DNA of 64,000 nt from Pseudomonadota bacterium (GTDB lineage Bacteria > Pseudomonadota > Gammaproteobacteria > Burkholderiales > Sulfuriferulaceae). The position numbers and the translations under genes were made by a program. The notes under the pieces were generated by a model. It was not told where the DNA came from, did no database searches, and saw nothing but the letters and a program-made list of their open reading frames with translations. Location of the stretch: positions 1-64,000 of the forward strand of contig JAJYMO010000049.1 in assembly GCA_021786845.1 (NCBI GenBank), written 5' to 3'. This document shows, piece by piece, positions 56,469 to 64,000 of this stretch. Position 1 is the first letter of the stretch. Each line of letters starts with the position of its first letter.

Positions 56469-56500
56469 GGAGTTTTAAACCAGCAAAGCAAAAAGATAAG
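56469..56500 (+). repeat. Dispersed intergenic repeat, copy C (conserved 3' module)
   Basis: GGAGTTTTAAACCAGCAAAGCAAAAAGATAAG, matching copies A and B except for 1-3 positions; upstream CCGTCAGGACGG resembles copy B CCGTCAGGGCGG. Confidence 0.65.
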
Positions 56501-56514
56501 CCTCACGCCGCATT

Positions 56515-56808
56515 TTATTGTTGCGGAGCAGCATTTAAAGCTTTTTTCTGTTGCTGGTAACGATCAAAATCATTTCCCTTTGGGCAATCGGCTGTGGGAT
56601 TTTTTTTGCATTGTAACTGACTATAACCCTGAACTGCCTGATAGATCGTGCGTTGTATCGTGTCAATACTGCATCCCAATGTGAGGCTCAAACCTATGCC
56701 ACTCAGCAAGTTGGCACAATACTGCAATTTAAATATGCGCAATTGTTCTCTCCCTGCAGCGGATGATTTAAAGTTTTTTGGCGCACGCAACCCCGCAAAA
56801 ACAACCAC
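56515..56808 (-). CDS. Small hypothetical protein (weak support)
   Basis: 97-aa ORF with a hydrophobic segment (YCANLLSGIGLSLTLGCS) in an otherwise empty spacer; no recognised family. Confidence 0.3.
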   Translation of the reverse strand: MVVFAGLRAPKNFKSSAAGREQLRIFKLQYCANLLSGIGLSLTLGCSIDTIQRTIYQAVQGYSQLQCKKNPTADCPKGNDFDRYQQQKKALNAAPQQ

Positions 56809-56841
56809 ATGACTCCGACAAATTGATCAACTGTCGCACTA

Positions 56842-57642
56842 CTATTGTTTTTGATATTGCCGCACTGAACCACCACCAGTCTGACGTACACGTTCAAAGA
56901 GACAAATGGCCAGCGCAGCCGCTGCGTTAAGCGATTCCATGCGCCCTGGCATAGGAATGCGCACAGCCTGGTGGGTAGCGGCACGAAGGTCTGAAGACAG
57001 GCCCGCGCCTTCGTTGCCGAAAGCAAATGCCACATGGCCGGTCAAATTACACTCGTACAGGCTGTGGTGCGCATTCAGGGCGGTGCTGTACACCGTTCCG
57101 GAAAATTCCGCCGCGATGACGGCGAGGTCGGCGCGCTCCACCAGATGAAGCGAAAAATGCGCGCCCATTCCGCCACGCAGCACTTTGGGTGACCAGACAT
57201 CGGCACAACCTTCGGACAAATAAACGGTGTTCACACCTGCTGCAGCGGCACTGCGTAACATCGCACCCAGATTACCAGGGTCCTGGATGTGTTCAAGCAA
57301 TACTGAAAAATGCGGTGCAGGCAAATGAATGCCTGTGGGAATAGCGATCAGTGCCATGACCCCGCTGGGTGTTTTGACCGGGGAGAGCGCCGACAGCAAT
57401 TGAGGCGTCAAGACACTGATGGGCACTTGCGGGCAACGGGTTTGCCAGTGCATCAAGGCTTGATTGTCGGTCACCAGCAAGTGGATGGGACAACTCCCGC
57501 CGGCCAAATAAGCCTCGATTAAATGTTCGCCGTCGAGCAAAGTTTGTCCTTTTTCGCGGCGCCGCTGCACCGAATCGGCCAAGTGTTTCAACGTCTTGAA
57601 AAAAGCATTTTGACTGGACTCAATGGAAATTGTCGTGGTCAT
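56842..57642 (-). CDS. TrmH/SpoU-family RNA methyltransferase
   Basis: Start MTTTISIESSQNAFFKTLKHLADSVQRRREKGQTLLDGEHLIEAYLA; FSVLLEHIQDPGNLGAMLRSAAAAGV; FAFGNEGAGLS. Confidence 0.9.
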   Translation of the reverse strand: MTTTISIESSQNAFFKTLKHLADSVQRRREKGQTLLDGEHLIEAYLAGGSCPIHLLVTDNQALMHWQTRCPQVPISVLTPQLLSALSPVKTPSGVMALIAIPTGIHLPAPHFSVLLEHIQDPGNLGAMLRSAAAAGVNTVYLSEGCADVWSPKVLRGGMGAHFSLHLVERADLAVIAAEFSGTVYSTALNAHHSLYECNLTGHVAFAFGNEGAGLSSDLRAATHQAVRIPMPGRMESLNAAAALAICLFERVRQTGGGSVRQYQKQ

Positions 57643-58295
57643 GCCAAACCCGGTAATAACGCACGCAAACCATCGGCAAGAAATTGTATTGCCATGGCAG
57701 CCAGTATCAGCCCCATGACACGGGTGGCGATATTGAGCCCGGTCGTGCCAAGTCGGGCACCGATCGGTTCGGCCAACCGCAACACGCCCCAAACCACCAC
57801 CCCCACCAACACACAAGACAGGCTGAACAGAATTTTATCCAGCAGGCTCGCTGCCTGATGTGCCTCCACAATGACCAAACTGATCGCGCCTGGTCCGGCA
57901 AGCAGCGGGATAGCCAGGGGCACCACAGAAATATCCGCTTTGAACTCAGCTTCCGTTTCCTCCGCGTCGGTATGACGTGCCGGGCTGGTTTTGGCATGAA
58001 ACATGGCAATTGCGATCAGCAAGACCAACAACCCGCCCGCAACACGAAAAGCCGGGATGCCAATACCAAAAAATCCCAACACATGATCCCCCGCCCAGAT
58101 CGACAACAGCAAAATCACCACCACCGCAAATGCGGCTTTGCGCGCCGTGCGACGCATTTCCTTGCTGGGTCGGTCGGCACTCAGGCTGAGAAAAACAGGA
58201 ATAGCCCCCAGGGGATTCAGGATGGCGAACAACCCCACCAAAAACTGGATTTGCCCGATAAAATAAGGGCTGAGAGACGGCAATGCAGTATTCAT
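57639..58295 (-). CDS. MarC-family integral membrane protein
   Basis: FLVGLFAILNPLGAIPVFLSLSADRP; FRVAGGLLVLLIAIAMFHAK; PLAIPLLAGPGAISLVIV. Confidence 0.93.
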   Translation of the reverse strand: MNTALPSLSPYFIGQIQFLVGLFAILNPLGAIPVFLSLSADRPSKEMRRTARKAAFAVVVILLLSIWAGDHVLGFFGIGIPAFRVAGGLLVLLIAIAMFHAKTSPARHTDAEETEAEFKADISVVPLAIPLLAGPGAISLVIVEAHQAASLLDKILFSLSCVLVGVVVWGVLRLAEPIGARLGTTGLNIATRVMGLILAAMAIQFLADGLRALLPGLA

Positions 58296-58309
58296 AAACC
58301 CCCCGCTAT

Positions 58310-59677
58310 CTAACTGCGCCGCCAGGTGGTGCCTTGCGGGCTGTCTTCCAGAATGATGCCTGCGGCCAACAACTGCTGCCGTATTCGGTCGCCTTCCCCG
58401 TAATCTTTGGTCTGCCGTGCCAGTTGCCGTTGCGCAATCAGACCCACAATATCCTGCTCACCCATGGCGCACCCATTGAGTTGCTGCAAGTGTTGCAAGG
58501 GTGGGCTCTGTAACAAACCCAGTACTGCGCCCAAGCCCTTAAGCAGATTGGCGGCACGCGCAGAACGCGTTTTATTGATCTCGCCCGCCAATTCGAACAA
58601 CACGGCCAGTGCCTGCGGGGTATTGAAATCATCATCCATCGCCGCTTTAAACCGCACGGCTTGAGGCGCTTCCCAGTCGATATTCTCTGTTTGGGGTGAC
58701 ACCTCTCGCAAGGCTGTGTACAAACGATTCAATGCCTGGCGCGCATCTTCCAGATGAATGTCGGCGTAGTTGAGCGCACTGCGATAATGGGCGCGCAAGA
58801 TGAAGAAACGCAACGTTTCTTCATCAAAATTTTGCAACACTTCGCGCACGGTGAAAAAATTCCCCAGGGATTTGGACATTTTTTCATTGTCTACCCGCAC
58901 AAAACCGTTGTGTAACCAATAATTGGCCAGTGTACAGCCGTGCGCACCCTCGGATTGAGCGATCTCATTTTCATGATGCGGGAATTGTAAATCCTGGCCA
59001 CCGCCGTGCAAGTCAAAATGCGGCGACAAATAATATTCGCTCATTGCCGAGCATTCGATATGCCAACCGGGGCGACCTTCACCCCAAGGTGATGGCCAGG
59101 ACGGCTCACCGGGTTTCGCCGCTTTCCATAACACAAAATCCAGCGGGTCGCGTTTATAGCGGTCGATTTCTACCCGTTCGCCCGCGCGCAATTCATCCAG
59201 CGATTTGCCTGACAGCTTTCCGTAACCAGCAAAGGCGTGAACGGCATAATAAACATCGCCGTTCTCTGCCGCATAAGCCAGACCTTTTTCGATCAAATCC
59301 TCAATAAGCCGAATCATGCCGGGGATAAAATCAGTCGCCCGAGGCTCGTGAGTGGGTGGCAATACATTTAACGCCGAAGCGTCGGCTTGCATGGCAGCGA
59401 TATAACGCGCTGTCAATGTGGCAATCGATTCGTTATTTTGCGCGGCGCGATGAATGATTTTATCATCAATATCTGTTATATTTCGCACATAATCAACATG
59501 ATAACCAGACTCTCCCAGCCAGCGCACAATCATGTCAAATACCACCATTACCCGAGCATGACCAATATGGCAATGGTCGTAAACTGTCATGCCACACACG
59601 TACAAACGCACCTGCCCCGGAACGATGGGCACAAAAATCTGCTTTTCGCGCCCCAGCGAATTGTATATTGCTAACAT
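58310..59677 (-). CDS. cysS: Cysteinyl-tRNA synthetase
   Basis: [18 protein letters not shown]-like signature, [19 protein letters not shown] (KMSKS). Confidence 0.97.
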   Translation of the reverse strand: MLAIYNSLGREKQIFVPIVPGQVRLYVCGMTVYDHCHIGHARVMVVFDMIVRWLGESGYHVDYVRNITDIDDKIIHRAAQNNESIATLTARYIAAMQADASALNVLPPTHEPRATDFIPGMIRLIEDLIEKGLAYAAENGDVYYAVHAFAGYGKLSGKSLDELRAGERVEIDRYKRDPLDFVLWKAAKPGEPSWPSPWGEGRPGWHIECSAMSEYYLSPHFDLHGGGQDLQFPHHENEIAQSEGAHGCTLANYWLHNGFVRVDNEKMSKSLGNFFTVREVLQNFDEETLRFFILRAHYRSALNYADIHLEDARQALNRLYTALREVSPQTENIDWEAPQAVRFKAAMDDDFNTPQALAVLFELAGEINKTRSARAANLLKGLGAVLGLLQSPPLQHLQQLNGCAMGEQDIVGLIAQRQLARQTKDYGEGDRIRQQLLAAGIILEDSPQGTTWRRS

Positions 59678-59765
59678 AAACACACCAAATTAAGCATTTC
59701 GGTTTGAATCAAGCCGATATTCTTGTTAGAATCGACAGGGAAATTTATCGGCCAAGTATATCACA

Positions 59766-60428
59766 GTGAAAAAAATCTTCTTTTACGCCACCATGCTGGC
59801 AACGGTCCTGGTGTGGGTGCCTATAGCACGCGCTGCCCCAACACCCGGGCTGCAAGCCATCAACGCGCTGTTTAAGCAAGGTCAATATACGCAGGCACTT
59901 GAACAGGACGATGCTTATATCAAGCAAAATCCCAAAGATGCTCAAGCCCGCTTTGTAAAAGGCTTGATCCTTGCGCAGCAGAATAAAACCAGCGACGCCA
60001 TTGCAGTATTTACGGGTTTAACGGAAGATTTTCCCGAACTGCCTGAGCCCTATAATAATTTGGCCGTGCTTTATGCGGGCCAGGGTGATTATGACAAGGC
60101 GCGTAATACGCTTGAAATGGCTGTGCATATTCAGCCCGGCTATGCGGTTGCGCACGCCAACCTGGGTGATTTATATGCAAAAATGGCAGCTATCGCTTAT
60201 CACGAAGCGATGCAACTTGATCCCAGCAATCCCCATTTGCACATGAAACTTTCGTTAATTGATGAAATATTCAAGCCGAATGCAAACCTTTGCCCGGGAA
60301 ACACCGGCCGAAGCACGCCTGTTAACAACATGATGCCGACCACGAAACCCGCATCAATGCCCACTGTGATGCCAGCAACCCAACCCATCACAACACCGGT
60401 GAAACCTGTTCAGAACACAACTTTCTGA
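59766..60428 (+). CDS. Exported TPR protein with Thr/Pro/Met-rich C-terminal tail
   Basis: GTG start; signal peptide MKKIFFYATMLATVLVWVPIARA; TPR units (PYNNLAVLYAGQGDYDKARNTLEMAVHIQPGYAVAHANLGDLYAKMA). Confidence 0.85.
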   Translation: MKKIFFYATMLATVLVWVPIARAAPTPGLQAINALFKQGQYTQALEQDDAYIKQNPKDAQARFVKGLILAQQNKTSDAIAVFTGLTEDFPELPEPYNNLAVLYAGQGDYDKARNTLEMAVHIQPGYAVAHANLGDLYAKMAAIAYHEAMQLDPSNPHLHMKLSLIDEIFKPNANLCPGNTGRSTPVNNMMPTTKPASMPTVMPATQPITTPVKPVQNTTF

Positions 60429-60505
60429 TTTCTGACAGAAATTCTTTTTAACCCGAATGTTGCATGAATTTCACTTCCCAATTTAAACCTTAAGGAGCTG
60501 CTCAA

Positions 60506-61003
60506 ATGATTAAACTGCACACCAATTACGGTGACATCACCCTGCAACTCGACGCGGCCAAGGCCCCCAAAACGGTCGCCAATTTTTTAGCTTACGCCAA
60601 CAGCGGTTTTTTTGAAAACACGATTTTTCATCGGGTAATCGATGGTTTTATGATTCAGGGTGGCGGTTTTGAACCCGGGATGAAACAAAAAGACGTTGTG
60701 GCAGCGATAGAAAATGAAGCGGCGAACGGATTACGTAATGATTGCTATACCATTGCGATGGCACGCACTTCAGATCCCCACTCGGCAACAGCACAGTTCT
60801 TTATCAATACAAAAGACAATGGTTTCCTTAACTTCACCGCGCCCAGCGCTCAGGGATATGGCTACTGCGTGTTTGGCAAAGTGACTGAAGGCCAGGAAGT
60901 GATTGATAAAATCTCCAAAGTAAAAACCGGAAGCCGCGCCGGACACCAGGATGTACCTGTTGAGGATGTGGTGATTGAGCGTGTCGAAGTCATTGCTGAT
61001 TAG
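60506..61003 (+). CDS. ppiB: Peptidyl-prolyl cis-trans isomerase (cyclophilin type B)
   Basis: [59 protein letters not shown]. Confidence 0.95.
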   Translation: MIKLHTNYGDITLQLDAAKAPKTVANFLAYANSGFFENTIFHRVIDGFMIQGGGFEPGMKQKDVVAAIENEAANGLRNDCYTIAMARTSDPHSATAQFFINTKDNGFLNFTAPSAQGYGYCVFGKVTEGQEVIDKISKVKTGSRAGHQDVPVEDVVIERVEVIAD

Positions 61004-61161
61004 CACGCATTCATACATCACCTGGACAAGCGATTGATCACCCCCCCCTGTCAACATAAAACCATGCACTGTGTGGCTGAAGGGGCACCCCATTCTGGCG
61101 AAATCCGGAATTCACATAACGAGGTGGGGAAGTGGATGCCTGCCCCTTCCAGACTGACTGC

Positions 61162-61183
61162 CCCCAGGTCAATTGACCTGGGG
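61162..61183. repeat. 22-bp perfect palindrome CCCCAGGTCAATTGACCTGGGG upstream of lpxH
   Basis: Read directly; self-complementary over its full length. Confidence 0.9.
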
Positions 61184-61187
61184 CCTT

Positions 61188-61937
61188 ATGAATGAGCCGC
61201 TCATGTCACACAGCTTGCTGATTTCAGATTTACATTTAAATAATCAGGAAGCCGGATTAACCCGATTATTTGAGCATTTTCTCACCCATATTGCGCCGAA
61301 TGCCGAAGCGCTTTACATCTTGGGCGATTTGTTTGAATACTGGCTGGGAGATGACACGCTGGATTTGCCCTTGCACCAGCAAGTATGTTGTGCCTTGCGC
61401 CAACTCAGCGACTCTGGTGTGAAGTTGTTCTTCCTGCACGGTAACAGGGATTTTTTGCTTGGCGCGCGTTTTGCTGAAACCTGTGGTGCCAGCTTTTTGC
61501 CCGACCCCAATTTAATCAATCTTCACGGCGCAACCAGTTTACTGATGCATGGGGACACCCTGTGCACCGATGATGTGGATTATCAAGCTTTTCGCCAGCA
61601 GGTGCACCAACCGGCCTGGCAGCAACAGTTCCTTGCGCAAACGCTATCGACACGGGTGGCCCTGGCGCAAACGGCGCGCGAACAAAGCACCGCGGCAAAA
61701 CTGAACAAATCGGCCAGCATTATGGATGTAAACCCGGATGCTGTGATCAATATCTTTCGGCAATATGGCTATCCGCGTCTGATCCACGGTCACACGCATC
61801 GACCTGCCCACCACCGCCTGACGGTGGATGGGCACGCATGTGAGCGTTGGGTGTTACATGATTGGCATGGTACTCAGGGCGGCTATTTGCGTTGTGATGA
61901 GCAGGGTTGCCAACTCATCGCATTGCATACACCCTAA
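61188..61937 (+). CDS. lpxH: UDP-2,3-diacylglucosamine diphosphatase
   Basis: LLISDLHLNNQEAGLTRLFEHFL, ILGDLFEYWLGDD, FLHGNRDFLLG, LIHGHTHRPAHH metallophosphatase motifs. The start may be 61188 or 61203. Confidence 0.95.
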   Translation: MNEPLMSHSLLISDLHLNNQEAGLTRLFEHFLTHIAPNAEALYILGDLFEYWLGDDTLDLPLHQQVCCALRQLSDSGVKLFFLHGNRDFLLGARFAETCGASFLPDPNLINLHGATSLLMHGDTLCTDDVDYQAFRQQVHQPAWQQQFLAQTLSTRVALAQTAREQSTAAKLNKSASIMDVNPDAVINIFRQYGYPRLIHGHTHRPAHHRLTVDGHACERWVLHDWHGTQGGYLRCDEQGCQLIALHTP

Positions 61938-63145
61938 CTGATATTCAGACCTCTTTCCAAATCCTGACGAATATCCCGTACAGATTCCAGACCAACCGCC
62001 AGGCGCAATAAACCTTCACCCACGCCTGCTTCGGCCCGCTGTTCAGCACTCAAGCGGCCATGCGTGGTCGTGGCGGGATGGGTGATCGTGGTTTTGGTAT
62101 CGCCCAAGTTGGCCGTAATGGAAACAAGACGGGTGGCATCGATCACTCGCCAGGCGGTTTCTCGTCCGCCGCGTACCGAAAAAGCAATGATAGCACCCCC
62201 AGCGGACTGTTGTGCGGCCGCCAACGCATGCTGTGGATGCGACGTCAAACCGGGATACCACACTTGCTCAATCAGTGGGTGGGATGCCAACCACTGCGCC
62301 AACACCAGGGCGTTCGCTGAATGAGCAGCCATGCGTAAAGCGAGCGTTTCCATGCCTTTCAGCAGGACCCAAGCGTTGAATGGACTTAAAGCAGGTCCGG
62401 CAGTACGCAAAAAACTGTGTATGGGATCAAGTAATTTGGCATTGCCAAGCACCGCGCCGCCCAGCACACGGCCTTGCCCATCCAGATATTTGGTGGCCGA
62501 GTGCACCACGATGTCTGCACCCAACCTGAGTGGCCGTTGCAAAGCTGGAGAACAAAAACTGTTGTCCACCACCAGCCGGATATTCGCATCGCGTGCCAAC
62601 GCGGACAAGGCCATGATGTCACTGATTTCGGTTAACGGGTTGGACGGTGACTCAACAAAAAACAGGCGCGTATTGGTCTGTATTGCTGCGTGCCATTGGG
62701 CAACATCCACCGCTGAAACAAAGCTGATTGTGACACCAAAACGGGCAATGACGTTGGTCAGCAATTGCATCGTCGAGCCAAAGAGTGAACGCGAAGCGAC
62801 CACATGATCGCCCGCAGACAACAAACCCATCAGCGTTGCCAAAATGGCCGACATACCTGATGCAGTGGCCAAACAGCGTTCCGCCCCTTCTAACGCAGCC
62901 AGACGTTCTTCAAACATGGTTACGGTAGGGTTATTGACCCGCGAGTAAATATACCCGCCTGGTGCACCAGCAAAGCGATCAGCGGCCTCTTGTGCGTTGG
63001 CAAACACAAAGCTGGATGTCAAAAACAGCGCCTCACTGTGTTCATTGAAACCACTGCGGGAAATCCCCGCCCGCACCGCCAGTGTTTCCATGTCGTAATC
63101 GGGCAGATTACGCTCTTCAACGAAATTGTTGATGTTTTTTGTCAT
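61934..63145 (-). CDS. metZ: O-succinylhomoserine sulfhydrylase / Cys-Met metabolism PLP enzyme
   Basis: ETLAVRAGISRSGFNEHSEALFLTSSFVFANAQEAADRF; PLP motif VVHSATKYLDGQGRVLGGAVLG. Confidence 0.92.
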   Translation of the reverse strand: MTKNINNFVEERNLPDYDMETLAVRAGISRSGFNEHSEALFLTSSFVFANAQEAADRFAGAPGGYIYSRVNNPTVTMFEERLAALEGAERCLATASGMSAILATLMGLLSAGDHVVASRSLFGSTMQLLTNVIARFGVTISFVSAVDVAQWHAAIQTNTRLFFVESPSNPLTEISDIMALSALARDANIRLVVDNSFCSPALQRPLRLGADIVVHSATKYLDGQGRVLGGAVLGNAKLLDPIHSFLRTAGPALSPFNAWVLLKGMETLALRMAAHSANALVLAQWLASHPLIEQVWYPGLTSHPQHALAAAQQSAGGAIIAFSVRGGRETAWRVIDATRLVSITANLGDTKTTITHPATTTHGRLSAEQRAEAGVGEGLLRLAVGLESVRDIRQDLERGLNIS

Positions 63146-63224
63146 GCTCGTTCCTTGCTGTTCCAATTTTTTGCGATGAGGTTGCAACGTGACATCTGAC
63201 CCGCTCTGGCCAGAATACCAGGAA

Positions 63225-63266
63225 GCCTGCCGGACTGAAAAGAATCCAGCTGCAAGTCCGGCAGGC
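63225..63266. repeat. Perfect 12-bp inverted repeat (GCCTGCCGGACT / AGTCCGGCAGGC, 18-nt loop) in the metZ-regulator spacer
   Basis: Arms 63225-63236 and 63255-63266 read directly; no T tract on the minus-strand 3' side. Confidence 0.85.
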
Positions 63267-63268
63267 CC

Positions 63269-63955
63269 CTAAGGCTTTACTTTTCCGGGGAATTTTGGCA
63301 CCGGCACACCCAGTTGCTTCAATTTTCGATAAAGATGGGTGCGCTCAAGACCTGCCAATTCAGCGGCTCGATGGACGTTCCCCCCTGTTTGCGCAATCAG
63401 GCGCGCGAAGTATTGTCGCTCAAACAAATCTCGCGCCTCACGTAAAGGCAAATCAATGGTCGCACCCAAGGACACCCCCGACGCGTCCATGATTGCAGTT
63501 TCCGAAAGGGCAGAGGCAAGGTACTTGTGATCAGGGTTAAGTGCTCTGACCAGGTGTTCTGGTTGATGCAACATAACAGGATGTGCCTGAGCATGTTGTA
63601 AGCATTTACTCACACTCTCAAGCAGTTTTTTCAAAGCAATGGGTTTTTCCAAAAACCCCACCGCACCGATTTTGACTGCCTCAACTGCCGTATCAATTGT
63701 GCCATGTCCAGACATCATCAGCACTGGCATGGTTAATTGGCCACCGTCTTTCCATTCCTTGAGCAAGCTGATGCCATCCATGTCCGGCATCCAGATGTCA
63801 AGCAATACCAGGCGCGGACGTAACTGGTGCTGTATTGCCCTCGCCTGGATTGCACCGTCTGCCGACACAACCTCATACCCTTCGTCCATTAAAATTTCGG
63901 ACAACAGCTCGCGGATACCAATTTCATCGTCAACAATCAAAATTTCTTGGGCCAT
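63269..63955 (-). CDS. NtrX-like response regulator (REC plus Fis-type HTH, no AAA+ domain)
   Basis: REC ILIVDDEIGIRELLSEIL...VLLDIWMPDMDG...GFLEKPIALKKLL; C-terminal Fis-like GGNVHRAAELAGLERTHLYRKLKQLGV; no Walker/GAFTGA motifs between them. Confidence 0.88.
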   Translation of the reverse strand: MAQEILIVDDEIGIRELLSEILMDEGYEVVSADGAIQARAIQHQLRPRLVLLDIWMPDMDGISLLKEWKDGGQLTMPVLMMSGHGTIDTAVEAVKIGAVGFLEKPIALKKLLESVSKCLQHAQAHPVMLHQPEHLVRALNPDHKYLASALSETAIMDASGVSLGATIDLPLREARDLFERQYFARLIAQTGGNVHRAAELAGLERTHLYRKLKQLGVPVPKFPGKVKP

Positions 63956-64000
63956 TGCGTCACCTGCTTATTGATTAACTTGCCAACCCATCATCCACCA

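Noticed and set aside
57684-58313. 209-aa plus-strand ORF antisense to marC
   Set aside because: His/Gln/Arg-rich shadow of a well-supported MarC frame.

Overview
The window is mostly chromosomal backbone from what looks like a betaproteobacterium; this is inferred from gene content and order, with no database search run. From left to right it contains: a 2 kb-codon ChpA/PilL-type chemosensory hybrid kinase; uppP; thiC with a TPP riboswitch; a pcm-like methyltransferase; a NUDIX gene; the truB-rbfA-infB-nusA-rimP operon; a tRNA-Leu/Cys/Gly cluster; folB/xerD/ogt; proA-nadD-rsfS-rlmH-maf; a sulfur-oxidation island (dsrE-soxY-soxZ-soxB-dsrE) divergent from an ECF sigma factor, an anti-sigma-like protein and a porin; DUF2863; secA; a DUF721/DciA-like gene; lpxC; the full dcw cluster (ftsZ through mraZ) with an MraZ-type operator; a TrmH-family methyltransferase; marC; cysS; ppiB; lpxH; metZ; and an NtrX-like regulator. 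The best candidate for an undescribed system is the sulfur island. The putative anti-sigma factor (30644-31378) has an N-terminal anti-sigma-like segment, one TM helix and a C-terminal DsrE-like domain. Two divergent promoters share a near-identical ECF-like motif (TGGAATAA-N14/15-CGTCTTA): one precedes the sigma gene and the other precedes the dsrE-soxYZB-dsrE operon. Secondary observations are a dispersed structured intergenic repeat family inside the nusA-infB-rbfA operon and near mraZ, a frameshifted DUF1640-like gene, a tandem Hpt duplication, and several long perfect palindromes or inverted repeats.
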